Made by a program: the position numbers and the translations under genes. The notes under the pieces are model-generated. The model was given only the letters and a program-made list of their open reading frames with translations. It did not search any database and was not told the origin of the DNA. From Chloroflexota bacterium (GTDB lineage Bacteria > Chloroflexota > UBA6077 > JADZDV01), in NCBI GenBank assembly GCA_020850915.1, contig JADZDV010000371.1:1-6215 (forward strand): a stretch of DNA of 6,215 nucleotides. Direction: 5' to 3'. Of this stretch, positions 1 to 6,207 are shown in pieces. Numbering within the stretch: position 1 is the stretch's first letter; each line of letters begins with the position of its first letter.

Positions 1-2501
1 CCTTCATGCTGGGCGGGGTCCTGTCCGGGCAGTACGGCCACCTCAACCAGGTGAGCGCGACGCTCTGGCTGCCGTGGGCGCTCTTACCGATGGACCGCGC
101 GCTACGGGCGAAGAGCCTGGCCTGGAGCATCCGCTGGCTGACGGTGCTGTCCGTGTGCCTGGGACTGCAGGTGCTGGCGGGCCATCCGCAGCAGACCTAC
201 ATGACGCTTGTCTGCGCGGGCTGGCAGGCAGCCTGGCGGTTGTGGGGCGCACCGCTGCGCACCTGGATTGCCGGCGGGGCGGCGTTGGGCGCGTCCATCG
301 CGCTGGGGATGGGCCTGGCGGCGGCGCAGCTCCTGCCGACGCTCGAGCTGGCCAGAGAGTCGATCCGGAGCGGAGGGCTGGAGTACCGGGAGGCGATCGC
401 CGGGTCGCTGTGGCCGTGGCTGATGGCGCGGGCCGTCATGCCGAGCTTCGTGAACGACCTGGGATCGACCGAGTTCCTGGCGTACGTGGGGATCGTGCCG
501 CTCCTGTTAGCGCTCATCGCGGCGAGCTTCGTCCGACGGCGAGGGCTGGCGCTGGCGGCGGGACTGGCGCTCGGCGGTCTATTCCTGGCCCTCGGCGGGG
601 CCAATCCGCTGTACCCGGTGCTCCACGCCGCCGTGCCGGGGTTCTCGTCGTTCCGGGTGCCGTCCAGGTGGGCGCTGGTGTATACGCTGGGAATCGTCGG
701 GATGGCGGCACTACGGTGGCACGAGCTGCGCGAACGAAGCTGTCGATGGCAGGTCACGCGTCGCGCCGTGGGGGTTGTGTTGGGAGTCGTCCTGGTTGGC
801 GGGGGGCTCTATGTTGGCGGCGCGCGGGCGACGCGCGAGCTGCAGGCGGCGTGGGCCGGGCTGGCGCTTGGCGGAGGGCTGCTGGCGGCTGCCGTGGCGC
901 GAGCGGCAGTGATCGGGCGGCGGATGCCCGCGCCGAGCCTCGTCGGTCGGCGCTCCGCCATGGGATCCTGGAGGCGGAGGCTGCTGCCTGCGGCGACCGC
1001 CGCGCTGCTGCTGCTGGCGGCGGTCGAGCTGTGGCTGGCGGGTGGAGACCTGGCGCCGCGGCGGCCGGTGCCGATCGACGCGTACGCGCCAGTGCGGGAC
1101 AGCACCCTGTTCCTCCAGGCCAGGACCGGCGAGGCGCGGACGCTGAGCGTGGCGGACGAGGCGTACGAGCTGAAGGAGGCGCCGGACCTGCGGGAGTGGT
1201 TCGCCGGACTGGGGCAGGACGTGGTGACGGAGACGATCGTCGCTCTGAAGCGGCACGAGGTGCTGACGCCGAACCTGAGTCTGCTGTACCGGCTCGAAGA
1301 CGTGGACGGGTACGACGGAGGATTGCTGCCGACGCGGCGGTATTTCCAGCTTGCCAGCGCGCTCCTGCCAGAGGATCAAGCACGGCCGGATGGGGTGCTG
1401 GTGTCGCGGCTCCACGGCGTGCCCGGTCGCGCATGGCTCGACCTGTTCGGAATCCGGACCGTGCTGACGGGGCGGAACGAGGACTTCGTGGAGGACGGGC
1501 TGATCCGGTACGATCGCGCGCTGACACGGGACGTGCCGCTAGGCGAGTCTCTGACGGTCAGGAGGGTGCCAGCTCGCGGGTACACCATCCTGGGCCTGAT
1601 CTCGTCCGTGGCGGGAGGCAGCGCTGGCGCCGGGAGCACCGTGGGCTGCGTGGCGGTGGAGGCCGATGCGGGCGCGTGCCAGCCGCTCGTGCTGGGCCGT
1701 GACACGGGAAGGGCGGAGACACCCACCGCGGAGAGCGAGGGCCTGTCGCGGACCGACCTCGGATCGACGAGTGGAAGTCGGCGCTACGAGTACTTCGCTC
1801 GCGTGCGGCTGCCCGACACGCCCGTCGAAGCACTGACGATCCGGAATCAGTCGGATGGCGCGCTGATTGTTCGAGCAGCGACCTTGATCGACGACCGCGA
1901 TGGCGCGACGACCTCGCTGGTGCTGGACGACGGCATGGATCGCACTGAGTTTTTCGACATGAACGTGTACGAGGTGCGGGATGCGGCGCCGCTGGCCTAC
2001 CTGGCGAGCGAGGTTGGGACGGGAACGGACGACGAGGTGCTGGCGCTGCTACGGCGGCAGGCGACCGGGCGCACGCAGGCGGTGGTGGCGCCGGGGCTCG
2101 CGGTTCCGCCAGGGGTGGCGGCGGGTGCTGGAACGGTCGCCTATGGCGCGCGGGCGGCGGAGCTGCACACGATCCGCGTGAACAGCCCGACCGAGGCGCT
2201 GCTGGTGGAGCGAGAGCCGTTCTATCCAGGATGGCGGGCGTTCGTGGATGGGCGCGAGGTGCCGGTTCAGCGCGTCAACGTGGCGTTCCGGGGGGTCGTG
2301 GTGCCGGCCGGTGCGCACGAAGTGCAGTTTCAATTCGACCCGGGCTCGTTTCGGCTGGGAGTATGGGTCAGCGTCGCCAGCCTTGGCGTGCTACTGGCGC
2401 TGGGGTTTGCTGGCGCGTGGTGGGGACGAGCGCGTGTGGAGACGGGGCTCGGGGTGGTCGCGGCTCGGCGGGGAGCTTCGGACGACCGGGGAGAGCGATG
2501 A
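1..2501 (+). CDS. YfhO-family polytopic membrane protein (5' partial)
   Basis: The frame is open to the left edge, so the start lies outside the window. The ATG at 6 is probably an internal methionine, since the protein begins in mid-domain. Numbering from that Met gives 831 residues. The N-terminal half is strongly hydrophobic with many membrane segments. It carries family-typical motifs: AGHPQQTYM (about 58-66), a GANPLYP stretch (about 199-205) and FRVPSRW (216-222). Residues about 355-785 form a large, mostly hydrophilic, probably extracytoplasmic region. It ends in the diagnostic YPGWRAFVDG block (about 740-749), followed by VNVAFRGVVVPAGAHEVQF. A last membrane segment lies at about 787-810, before a short basic tail. 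YfhO proteins have a GT-C-like fold and are linked to glycosylation of surface polymers using lipid-linked sugars; the substrate here cannot be read. Two cysteines (548, 558) in the soluble part could form a disulfide. The stop overlaps the scpB start. The family call is confident; the exact role is not. Confidence 0.85.
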   Translation, partial: FMLGGVLSGQYGHLNQVSATLWLPWALLPMDRALRAKSLAWSIRWLTVLSVCLGLQVLAGHPQQTYMTLVCAGWQAAWRLWGAPLRTWIAGGAALGASIALGMGLAAAQLLPTLELARESIRSGGLEYREAIAGSLWPWLMARAVMPSFVNDLGSTEFLAYVGIVPLLLALIAASFVRRRGLALAAGLALGGLFLALGGANPLYPVLHAAVPGFSSFRVPSRWALVYTLGIVGMAALRWHELRERSCRWQVTRRAVGVVLGVVLVGGGLYVGGARATRELQAAWAGLALGGGLLAAAVARAAVIGRRMPAPSLVGRRSAMGSWRRRLLPAATAALLLLAAVELWLAGGDLAPRRPVPIDAYAPVRDSTLFLQARTGEARTLSVADEAYELKEAPDLREWFAGLGQDVVTETIVALKRHEVLTPNLSLLYRLEDVDGYDGGLLPTRRYFQLASALLPEDQARPDGVLVSRLHGVPGRAWLDLFGIRTVLTGRNEDFVEDGLIRYDRALTRDVPLGESLTVRRVPARGYTILGLISSVAGGSAGAGSTVGCVAVEADAGACQPLVLGRDTGRAETPTAESEGLSRTDLGSTSGSRRYEYFARVRLPDTPVEALTIRNQSDGALIVRAATLIDDRDGATTSLVLDDGMDRTEFFDMNVYEVRDAAPLAYLASEVGTGTDDEVLALLRRQATGRTQAVVAPGLAVPPGVAAGAGTVAYGARAAELHTIRVNSPTEALLVEREPFYPGWRAFVDGREVPVQRVNVAFRGVVVPAGAHEVQFQFDPGSFRLGVWVSVASLGVLLALGFAGAWWGRARVETGLGVVAARRGASDDRGER

Positions 2502-3025
2502 GCGGCGAGGAGCTACGCGGGCCGCTGCTCGCGCTGTTGGTCGTGGCTGACGGGCCGCTGGACATAACAGCGCTGGCTCGCACGCTGGAGGCGCCGATCG
2601 AGGAGGTTGAAGCGGCGGCCAGGGATCTCATGGCGGAACCGCCGGTGGGACTGGCAGTCCAGCGACTGGACGACGAGGTGCAGCTCGGAACGGCGCCGGA
2701 GATGGCACCGTACATCCGTCGCCTGCGGGGGAGCGCGGAGGTGCAGCGGCTGACCCGCGCGGCGCTGGAGGTCCTGGCGGTCGTGGCGTACCGGCAGCCG
2801 GTGACGCGGGGTGATATCGAGGCGGTGCGTGGGGTGAGCAGCGACCACGCGCTGGAGACGCTGCTCGCGCGCGGCCTGGTGGCGGAGGTGGGCCGGCGGG
2901 AGAGCGTGGGGCGGCCGGCGCTGTTCGCCACGACGCACGAGTTCTTGAGATTGGCGGGGATGTCCAGTCTGGAAGAGCTGCCGGCACTGCCAGAGGGAGG
3001 CGGGAGCGGGGCGGAGCCAGCGTAG
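2498..3025 (+). CDS. scpB: Segregation and condensation protein B (ScpB)
   Basis: This encodes 175 residues, close to the usual bacterial ScpB length. ScpB dimers bind ScpA and, with the SMC ATPase, form the complex that condenses and segregates the chromosome in the cytoplasm. The first winged-helix domain spans about residues 1-80. The second spans about 83-165 and holds the family signature: AYRQPVTRGDIEAVRG (97-112), GRPALFATTHEFL (138-150) and LEELP (158-162). The tail is short and rich in Gly, Glu and Ala. The ATG at 2498 was chosen because it aligns with the family N-terminus, overlaps the upstream stop as ATGA, and has GGGGAGAG (2488-2495) just before it. Upstream in-frame sequence only shadows the membrane protein gene. 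scpA usually sits directly upstream, but here a YfhO-like gene does. The frame remains open after the TAG stop (see the small ORF). Confidence 0.95.
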   Translation: MSGEELRGPLLALLVVADGPLDITALARTLEAPIEEVEAAARDLMAEPPVGLAVQRLDDEVQLGTAPEMAPYIRRLRGSAEVQRLTRAALEVLAVVAYRQPVTRGDIEAVRGVSSDHALETLLARGLVAEVGRRESVGRPALFATTHEFLRLAGMSSLEELPALPEGGGSGAEPA

Positions 3026-3127
3026 AGTGAACGGCGCGCCGATGCGCAGGCGCGGGAGGCGGTCGACGCCCAACGAGCAGAGGCGGGGCAGGCCGGGCCC
3101 ACCGCGGCCGCCGAGGGTCTCAGCAGG

Positions 3128-3334
3128 ATGCTCCTCGGTGGCGAGGGCGCCGCCCGCTGGCGGCGCGGGCTGAAGGAGGAGGACCGCGACCAGGTGATCG
3201 TGGTCGTGGGCGCCTGGTACGGCATCGTCCACCTGTCGGAGTTTGGGATTCTCTCCGGGCTGCGCCTCAAGACCTTGCCGCCACAGCTCGGCTCGCGCCA
3301 CGGCATCCTGGCCCGCCTCGGCCTCGACCAGTGA
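3128..3334 (+). CDS. Small unrecognised ORF downstream of scpB
   Basis: I do not recognise this product. It encodes 68 residues from ATG 3128, with a possible Shine-Dalgarno GAGGG at 3113-3117 (10-nt spacing). It is in the same frame as scpB, and there is no stop between the scpB TAG (3023-3025) and the TGA at 3332-3334, so 102 sense codons are open. There is also no other ATG, GTG or TTG in that frame before 3128. By my count 11 of the 102 codons end in A or T, a GC-rich third-position bias like that of real genes here. The pre-ATG part is Ala/Arg/Glu-rich. The ORF has a basic-acidic stretch, then a hydrophobic run (VIVVVGAWYGIV, about residues 23-34), then a basic C-terminus. It could be a real small gene, the tail of a longer ScpB interrupted by a stop, or a remnant of another gene. 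Confidence 0.4.
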   Translation: MLLGGEGAARWRRGLKEEDRDQVIVVVGAWYGIVHLSEFGILSGLRLKTLPPQLGSRHGILARLGLDQ

Positions 3335-3373
3335 CGGCTTGTATCAAGACATCAGCATGGCCCGCGGCGCGAG

Positions 3374-3403
3374 TTGACGGGTTTTCTGGAGGGTCGCTAG
3401 AAT
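3374..3403 (+). promoter_or_regulatory. Sigma-70-type promoter of the rplU-rpmA-rpmE operon
   Basis: The -35 box TTGACG (3374-3379) matches the consensus at five of six positions. The -10 box TAGAAT (3398-3403) also matches at five of six. The spacer is 18 nt. Transcription would start near 3410, giving a leader of about 50 nt before rplU. It is the best promoter-like sequence I could see in the window, and it sits where a highly expressed ribosomal operon needs one. Confidence 0.75.
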
Positions 3404-3410
3404 GTGAGGG

Positions 3411-3428
3411 CCGCGGCATGGGCCGTGG
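3411..3428 (+). promoter_or_regulatory. Leader hairpin in the rplU 5' untranslated region
   Basis: CCGCGGC (3411-3417) pairs with GCCGTGG (3422-3428) around the 4-nt loop ATGG. That is seven pairs including one G-U. It lies almost at the predicted 5' end of the operon transcript and leaves the ribosome-binding site free. It could stabilise the 5' end or take part in feedback control by a ribosomal protein, as reported for L21 leaders in other bacteria. Neither role is shown by the sequence alone. Confidence 0.4.
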
Positions 3429-3459
3429 ATTCCGTTTGTGCTGAGAAGGTCGACGCTGC

Positions 3460-3798
3460 ATGTATGCCGTGATTGAGTCTGGCGGGAAGCAACACAAGGT
3501 CCGGCCCGGAGACACCATTGACGTGGAGCGTCTGGAGGCTGAGGCGGGCAGCTCGCTGACGCTCGACCGGGTGCTGCTCGTTGCCGACGACGACAACGTC
3601 CAGGTGGGAACCCCGCTCGTAGCGGGCGCGACGGTGGCCGCGGAGGTTGTTGAACAGAAGCGTGGTCCGAAGATCATCGTGTTCAAGTACAAGGCGAAGG
3701 TCCGATACCGGAAGAAGCAGGGCCACCGGCAGTCGCTGACGACGTTGAAGATCACCGACATCCAGGGTGCATCTCAGGGAGCGAAGAGTGGCTCATAA
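3460..3798 (+). CDS. rplU: 50S ribosomal protein L21
   Basis: This encodes 112 residues, slightly longer than the usual 103 or so, with the extra residues in a Gly/Ser/Lys tail. L21 binds 23S rRNA in the large subunit. The family is clear from the N-terminus [14 protein letters not shown] (1-14) with GDTIDVERL following, the VGTPLV block (about 49-54), the basic stretch [16 protein letters not shown] (about 76-91) and the TTLKITDI ending (about 94-101). The ATG at 3460 is preceded by AGAAGG (3444-3449) at 10 nt. It is the first gene after the promoter at 3374-3403. The last 11 nt overlap the start of rpmA. Confidence 0.97.
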   Translation: MYAVIESGGKQHKVRPGDTIDVERLEAEAGSSLTLDRVLLVADDDNVQVGTPLVAGATVAAEVVEQKRGPKIIVFKYKAKVRYRKKQGHRQSLTTLKITDIQGASQGAKSGS

Positions 3799-4066
3799 GA
3801 AGGGCATGGGGAGCTCGCGGAACGGGCGAGACAGCGCCGGACAGCGTCTGGGCGTGAAGCGGAGCGATGGCCAGGCCGTCCTGGCCGGGAGCGTTCTAGT
3901 GCGCCAGCACGGGACGAAGGTGCGCCCCGGGCGCAACGTTGGCGTAGGGCGGGATTTCACGCTGTTCGCTCTGATCGATGGTACAGTGAGGTTTGAGAAC
4001 GCCACGAAGTTTCGCAAGCGAGTGAGCGTGTACTCGGAACCCACGGAGGCTCTCGTTGAAGCCTGA
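3788..4066 (+). CDS. rpmA: 50S ribosomal protein L27
   Basis: This encodes 92 residues from a GTG start. L27 sits at the peptidyl-transferase centre of the 50S subunit, and its N-terminal tail reaches toward the tRNA acceptor ends. The N-terminus [15 protein letters not shown], then [11 protein letters not shown] and the [22 protein letters not shown] core (about 41-62), are the family hallmarks. A longer reading from ATG 3767 would add seven residues, but the GTG at 3788 places AHKKG at the mature N-terminus and has AGGGAG (3776-3781) at 6-nt spacing. There is no N-terminal extension of the kind cleaved by the Prp protease in Firmicutes. The gene overlaps rplU by 11 nt and rpmE by 11 nt, suggesting coupled translation. 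Confidence 0.96.
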   Translation: MAHKKGMGSSRNGRDSAGQRLGVKRSDGQAVLAGSVLVRQHGTKVRPGRNVGVGRDFTLFALIDGTVRFENATKFRKRVSVYSEPTEALVEA

Positions 4067-4268
4067 GATCCATCCAAAGTACGGCGAGGCCACCGTTCAC
4101 TGCTCCTGCGGGAACGAGTGGAAGACTCGCTCCACGAAATCGACGCTGCGCGTCGACCTGTGCTCGAGATGCCACCCGTTCTTCACGGGCGAGCAGCGCC
4201 TGGTGGACACGGCCGGGCAGGTCGAGCGATTCCGCCGCCGGGCCGCGCAGGCGGCCAGGAAGTCGTAA
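4056..4268 (+). CDS. rpmE: 50S ribosomal protein L31, zinc-binding type
   Basis: This encodes 70 residues from a TTG start, with GGAGG (4045-4049) at 6-nt spacing. L31 helps bridge the two ribosomal subunits. The N-terminus [20 protein letters not shown] and the [14 protein letters not shown] block are typical. The four cysteines (16, 18, 36, 39) make this the zinc-binding C+ form rather than the cysteine-free paralogue. The basic tail ends in ARKS. The start lies inside rpmA, with an 11-nt overlap. L31 immediately after L21-L27 is less usual than the common rplU-rpmA-obg order. No alternative ATG start would keep the conserved N-terminus. Confidence 0.96.
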   Translation: MKPEIHPKYGEATVHCSCGNEWKTRSTKSTLRVDLCSRCHPFFTGEQRLVDTAGQVERFRRRAAQAARKS

Positions 4269-4285
4269 CTCCTCTCAGTCTCCGG

Positions 4286-4312
4286 CGAGCGGGCGCTGCT
4301 GTCACCCGCTCG
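4286..4312 (+). other. Inverted repeat between rpmE and the DUF1385 gene
   Basis: CGAGCGGG (4286-4293) and CCCGCTCG (4305-4312) are perfectly complementary (8 bp) around an 11-nt loop. No T-run follows, so it is not a typical intrinsic terminator. It may be a processing or attenuation hairpin that lowers expression of the membrane protein gene relative to the ribosomal genes. The 3' arm can instead pair as CGCTC (4307-4311) with GAGCG (4315-4319), an alternative fold. Confidence 0.35.
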
Positions 4313-4334
4313 AGGAGCGTCACGAGCCGCGCTG

Positions 4335-5255
4335 ATGGCGTCTAGCCGCGTCTACTACGGCGGGCAGGCGGTGCTCGAAGGCGTGATGATGCGCGGCCGG
4401 GCGTACGTGTCGGTCGCCGTGCGTGCGCCGGACGGACAGATCGTTCTGCGCTCGGAGCCGCTCCCGCGCCGCCTCTACGCCGGCTTCGTTGGTCGGACTC
4501 CGTTTCTTCGCGGCCTGACGATGCTCTGGGACTCACTGGGTCTCGGCATGAAGGCGCTCATGTTCTCGGCGGATGTCGCCTCTGAAGGCGAGGGTGCCGA
4601 GATGCCGCGCTCCGTGCGCTGGACGAGCGTGGCGACGGCGATGCTCTTCGGTGTGGGCATCTTCTTCGTGCTGCCGGTGCTGCTGGCGACGTTCATCGAG
4701 GGCCTCACTGGCTCGGCGCTGCTGGCTCACAGCGTGGAAGCGATCGTGCGGCTGCTGCTGCTGATCGGCTACGTGGGGCTCATCGGGCTGCTGCCGGACA
4801 TCCGGCGAGTGTATGCCTACCACGGCGCGGAGCACATGACAATCCACGCCTTCGAGGCGGGCGACCCGCTCGATCCCGAGCATGTTGGGCGGTACAACCC
4901 GGCACACCCGCGTTGCGGGACGGCGTTCCTGTTGCTGGTGGTGGCGATCTCGATCCTCGTGTTCGCGCTTGTCGGCAGCCCAACGCTGCCGCTCCGACTT
5001 CTGTCTCGGATCCTTCTCATCCCGGTGATCGCGGGGATCGCGTACGAGATCCTGAAGATCGGCGGCGCCCATCACGATCATCCTCTGGTCCGGCCGATTG
5101 TCTGGCCGGGGCTGGCGTTGCAGCGGCTGACCACGCGCTATCCTGACGAGTCACAGATGGAGGTCGCGATCGCGGCGTTCCAGGAGATGCGGGCGCGGGA
5201 GGCCGGAGCGGCGGCCGGGGCGACCGCGCCGCGGGACAGTGCCGCCCTCGCCTGA
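4335..5255 (+). CDS. DUF1385 (YqhQ-like) multispanning membrane protein
   Basis: This encodes 306 residues, the usual size for the DUF1385 family, which has no established function known to me. The hallmark motifs are present: YYGGQAVLEGVMMRG (7-21), AYHGAEHMTIHAFE (161-174), HPRCGTAFLL (191-200) and PGLALQRLTTRYPDESQMEV (258-277). The conserved His, Glu and Cys in the central motifs suggest a metal or catalytic site, which is an inference. Membrane segments lie at about 97-122, 134-153, 195-214 and 220-241, and the C-terminus is Ala-rich. The ATG at 4335 is the only conventional start in frame after the rpmE stop. It lacks a well-placed Shine-Dalgarno, since GAGGAG (4312-4317) is 17 nt away. 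DUF1385 genes next to rpmE and the prfA/prmC region are a familiar arrangement. Here the gene ends against convergent tatC instead. Confidence 0.93.
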   Translation: MASSRVYYGGQAVLEGVMMRGRAYVSVAVRAPDGQIVLRSEPLPRRLYAGFVGRTPFLRGLTMLWDSLGLGMKALMFSADVASEGEGAEMPRSVRWTSVATAMLFGVGIFFVLPVLLATFIEGLTGSALLAHSVEAIVRLLLLIGYVGLIGLLPDIRRVYAYHGAEHMTIHAFEAGDPLDPEHVGRYNPAHPRCGTAFLLLVVAISILVFALVGSPTLPLRLLSRILLIPVIAGIAYEILKIGGAHHDHPLVRPIVWPGLALQRLTTRYPDESQMEVAIAAFQEMRAREAGAAAGATAPRDSAALA

Positions 5256-5280
5256 CGCGGAGCGGGGTGAGCCGCCTCTC

Positions 5281-5304
5281 TGGAGTCGGGGCCGTTCGGC
5301 TCCA
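5281..5304 (+). terminator. Possible terminator hairpin between convergent DUF1385 gene and tatC
   Basis: TGGAGTCG (5281-5288) pairs with CGGCTCCA (5297-5304) around an 8-nt loop, with one G-U pair on the plus-strand RNA. It lies 25 nt after the DUF1385 stop, in the 109-nt gap before the tatC stop. There is no T-tract on either side, so termination would have to be of the tail-less kind or Rho-assisted. A weaker GCCGC/GCGGC pair (5339-5343 with 5359-5363) lies nearer tatC. Confidence 0.35.
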
Positions 5305-5364
5305 CAGGAGCGTGTTGCCCTTGATTGACACGGGATGAGCCGCTGGGGGTGTAACCGCGCGGCG

Positions 5365-6165
5365 TCAGGCGAGGCGGGCGAGCAGGATGCCGATCTCGAA
5401 CAGCAGGTAGAGCGGCAGGCTGACCAGCGTCTGGTTGAATGGATCGGGCGTTGGGGTGATGACAGCGCCCACGACAAAGGCGAGCACGACGGCGTACTTA
5501 CGGAACTTCTTGAGCCGCTCGACGTTAAGAACCCGCAGCTTGCTCAGGAAGTAGATCGCGAGCGGCATTTCGAACGCGACCCCCATCCAGAAGAGCAGAG
5601 TGGAGACCGTCTCGAGGTACGCCTCGAGGCGCCAGTTGACGATCACCCCGCCAAGATCGAAATTCCGGAGGAAGCCGATCGCCGCGGGAAGGATGAACAG
5701 ATAGCCGAATGTCACGCCGACCAGAAAGCTGAAGGTGGCGCCCGGCAGAAGCATCCAGAGGTATTTCTTCTCGTGCGGCAGGAGCGCTGGCAGCACAAAC
5801 ATCACCGTCTGGTAGAGGATGACCGGCAGCGCGAGCGAAATGGCGATGATCATGCCGATCTTGAAGTAGGCGAAGAACACTTCGCCTGGCTCGATGACCT
5901 GGAGGTTCTGAAGGCCGCCCACCGGCACGGCGAGCAGATGCGCCACGCGGCTGACGGCGTTGACCCACTGACCCGCCGCGTCGGGCGGTGGCGTTGGGGC
6001 AATGGCAACGATGAGGCCGAGCACAACAGCAAGGGCGGCCTTGATCAGGCGGTCCCGGAGCTCCGTGAGGTGCTCCATCATGGTCATGGAGCCCTCATCG
6101 GGAGTCACCGACTGGCCGGTGGCGTCGTCGTTCACGTCCGGGCGGATCTCGAGATCGGTCGCCAT
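5365..6165 (-). CDS. tatC: Sec-independent (twin-arginine) translocase subunit TatC
   Basis: This encodes 266 residues. TatC is the six-helix inner-membrane receptor that binds twin-arginine signal peptides and recruits TatA to export folded proteins. A hydrophilic N-terminus of about 26 residues precedes the signature HLTELRDRL (32-40), whose Glu35 matches E. coli Glu15. EPGEVFFAYFKIG (92-104) follows, then PHEKK (130-134), whose Glu132 matches E. coli Glu103, and VSTLLFWMGVAFEMPLAIYFL in the fourth helix region. AVITPTPDPFNQ and a last hydrophobic segment complete the protein. Membrane segments lie at about 41-57, 103-125, 136-160, 188-208, 222-236 and 242-262. ATG 6165 has only a weak GAGATGAG upstream. 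Met27 (6087), preceded by GAGGG, is an alternative start giving 240 residues. No tatA or tatB is seen in the window. The gene converges on the DUF1385 gene. Confidence 0.96.
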   Translation of the reverse strand: MATDLEIRPDVNDDATGQSVTPDEGSMTMMEHLTELRDRLIKAALAVVLGLIVAIAPTPPPDAAGQWVNAVSRVAHLLAVPVGGLQNLQVIEPGEVFFAYFKIGMIIAISLALPVILYQTVMFVLPALLPHEKKYLWMLLPGATFSFLVGVTFGYLFILPAAIGFLRNFDLGGVIVNWRLEAYLETVSTLLFWMGVAFEMPLAIYFLSKLRVLNVERLKKFRKYAVVLAFVVGAVITPTPDPFNQTLVSLPLYLLFEIGILLARLA

Positions 6166-6199
6166 GGTCTCATCTCAGTATCGGCGCATCGTTGCAAGT

Positions 6200-6207
6200 A
6201 AGGAGAG
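6200..6207 (+). promoter_or_regulatory. Possible ribosome-binding site of a divergent gene beyond the right edge
   Basis: AAGGAGAG is a strong Shine-Dalgarno-like sequence on the plus strand, upstream of and divergent from tatC. The window ends 8 nt later in ...aaca. If the next two bases are TG, an ATG would start at 6215 with 7-nt spacing. This is a prediction from the edge only. Confidence 0.25.

Noticed and set aside
711..1527. Minus-strand ORFs of 234 and 257 residues
   Set aside because: They show antisense low-complexity composition (Arg, Pro, Gln, Ser, Ala) opposite the membrane protein gene, with no domain signature.
74..1702. 542-residue plus-strand ORF inside the YfhO-like gene
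   Set aside because: It is an alternate-frame shadow made of Ala/Gly/Arg with no recognisable domain. The overlapping frame has clear family motifs at both ends.
3027..3173. Short GTG-initiated frame directly after the scpB stop, about 48 residues, Arg/Pro-rich
   Set aside because: The composition is what GC-rich DNA gives by chance, there is no ribosome-binding site of note, and the competing frame has a better third-position bias.
2368..3306. 312- and 262-residue minus-strand ORFs across scpB and the small ORF
   Set aside because: They are Ser/Arg/Pro/Ala-rich or Gln/His/Arg-rich antisense products typical of high-GC DNA, and they run opposite a clear scpB.
3767..3787. Upstream ATG of the L27 frame as the real start
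   Set aside because: It would add seven non-family residues before AHKKG. The GTG at 3788 has a well-spaced Shine-Dalgarno and gives the canonical N-terminus.
4533..5081. 182-residue minus-strand ORF opposite the DUF1385 gene
   Set aside because: It is a Gln/His/Arg-rich antisense shadow of a clearly coding plus-strand gene.
5335..6201. 288-residue plus-strand ORF opposite tatC
   Set aside because: It is an antisense shadow. The product is an implausible mix of Glu, Asp, His, Arg and Gln, while the minus strand encodes all TatC motifs over the same bases.
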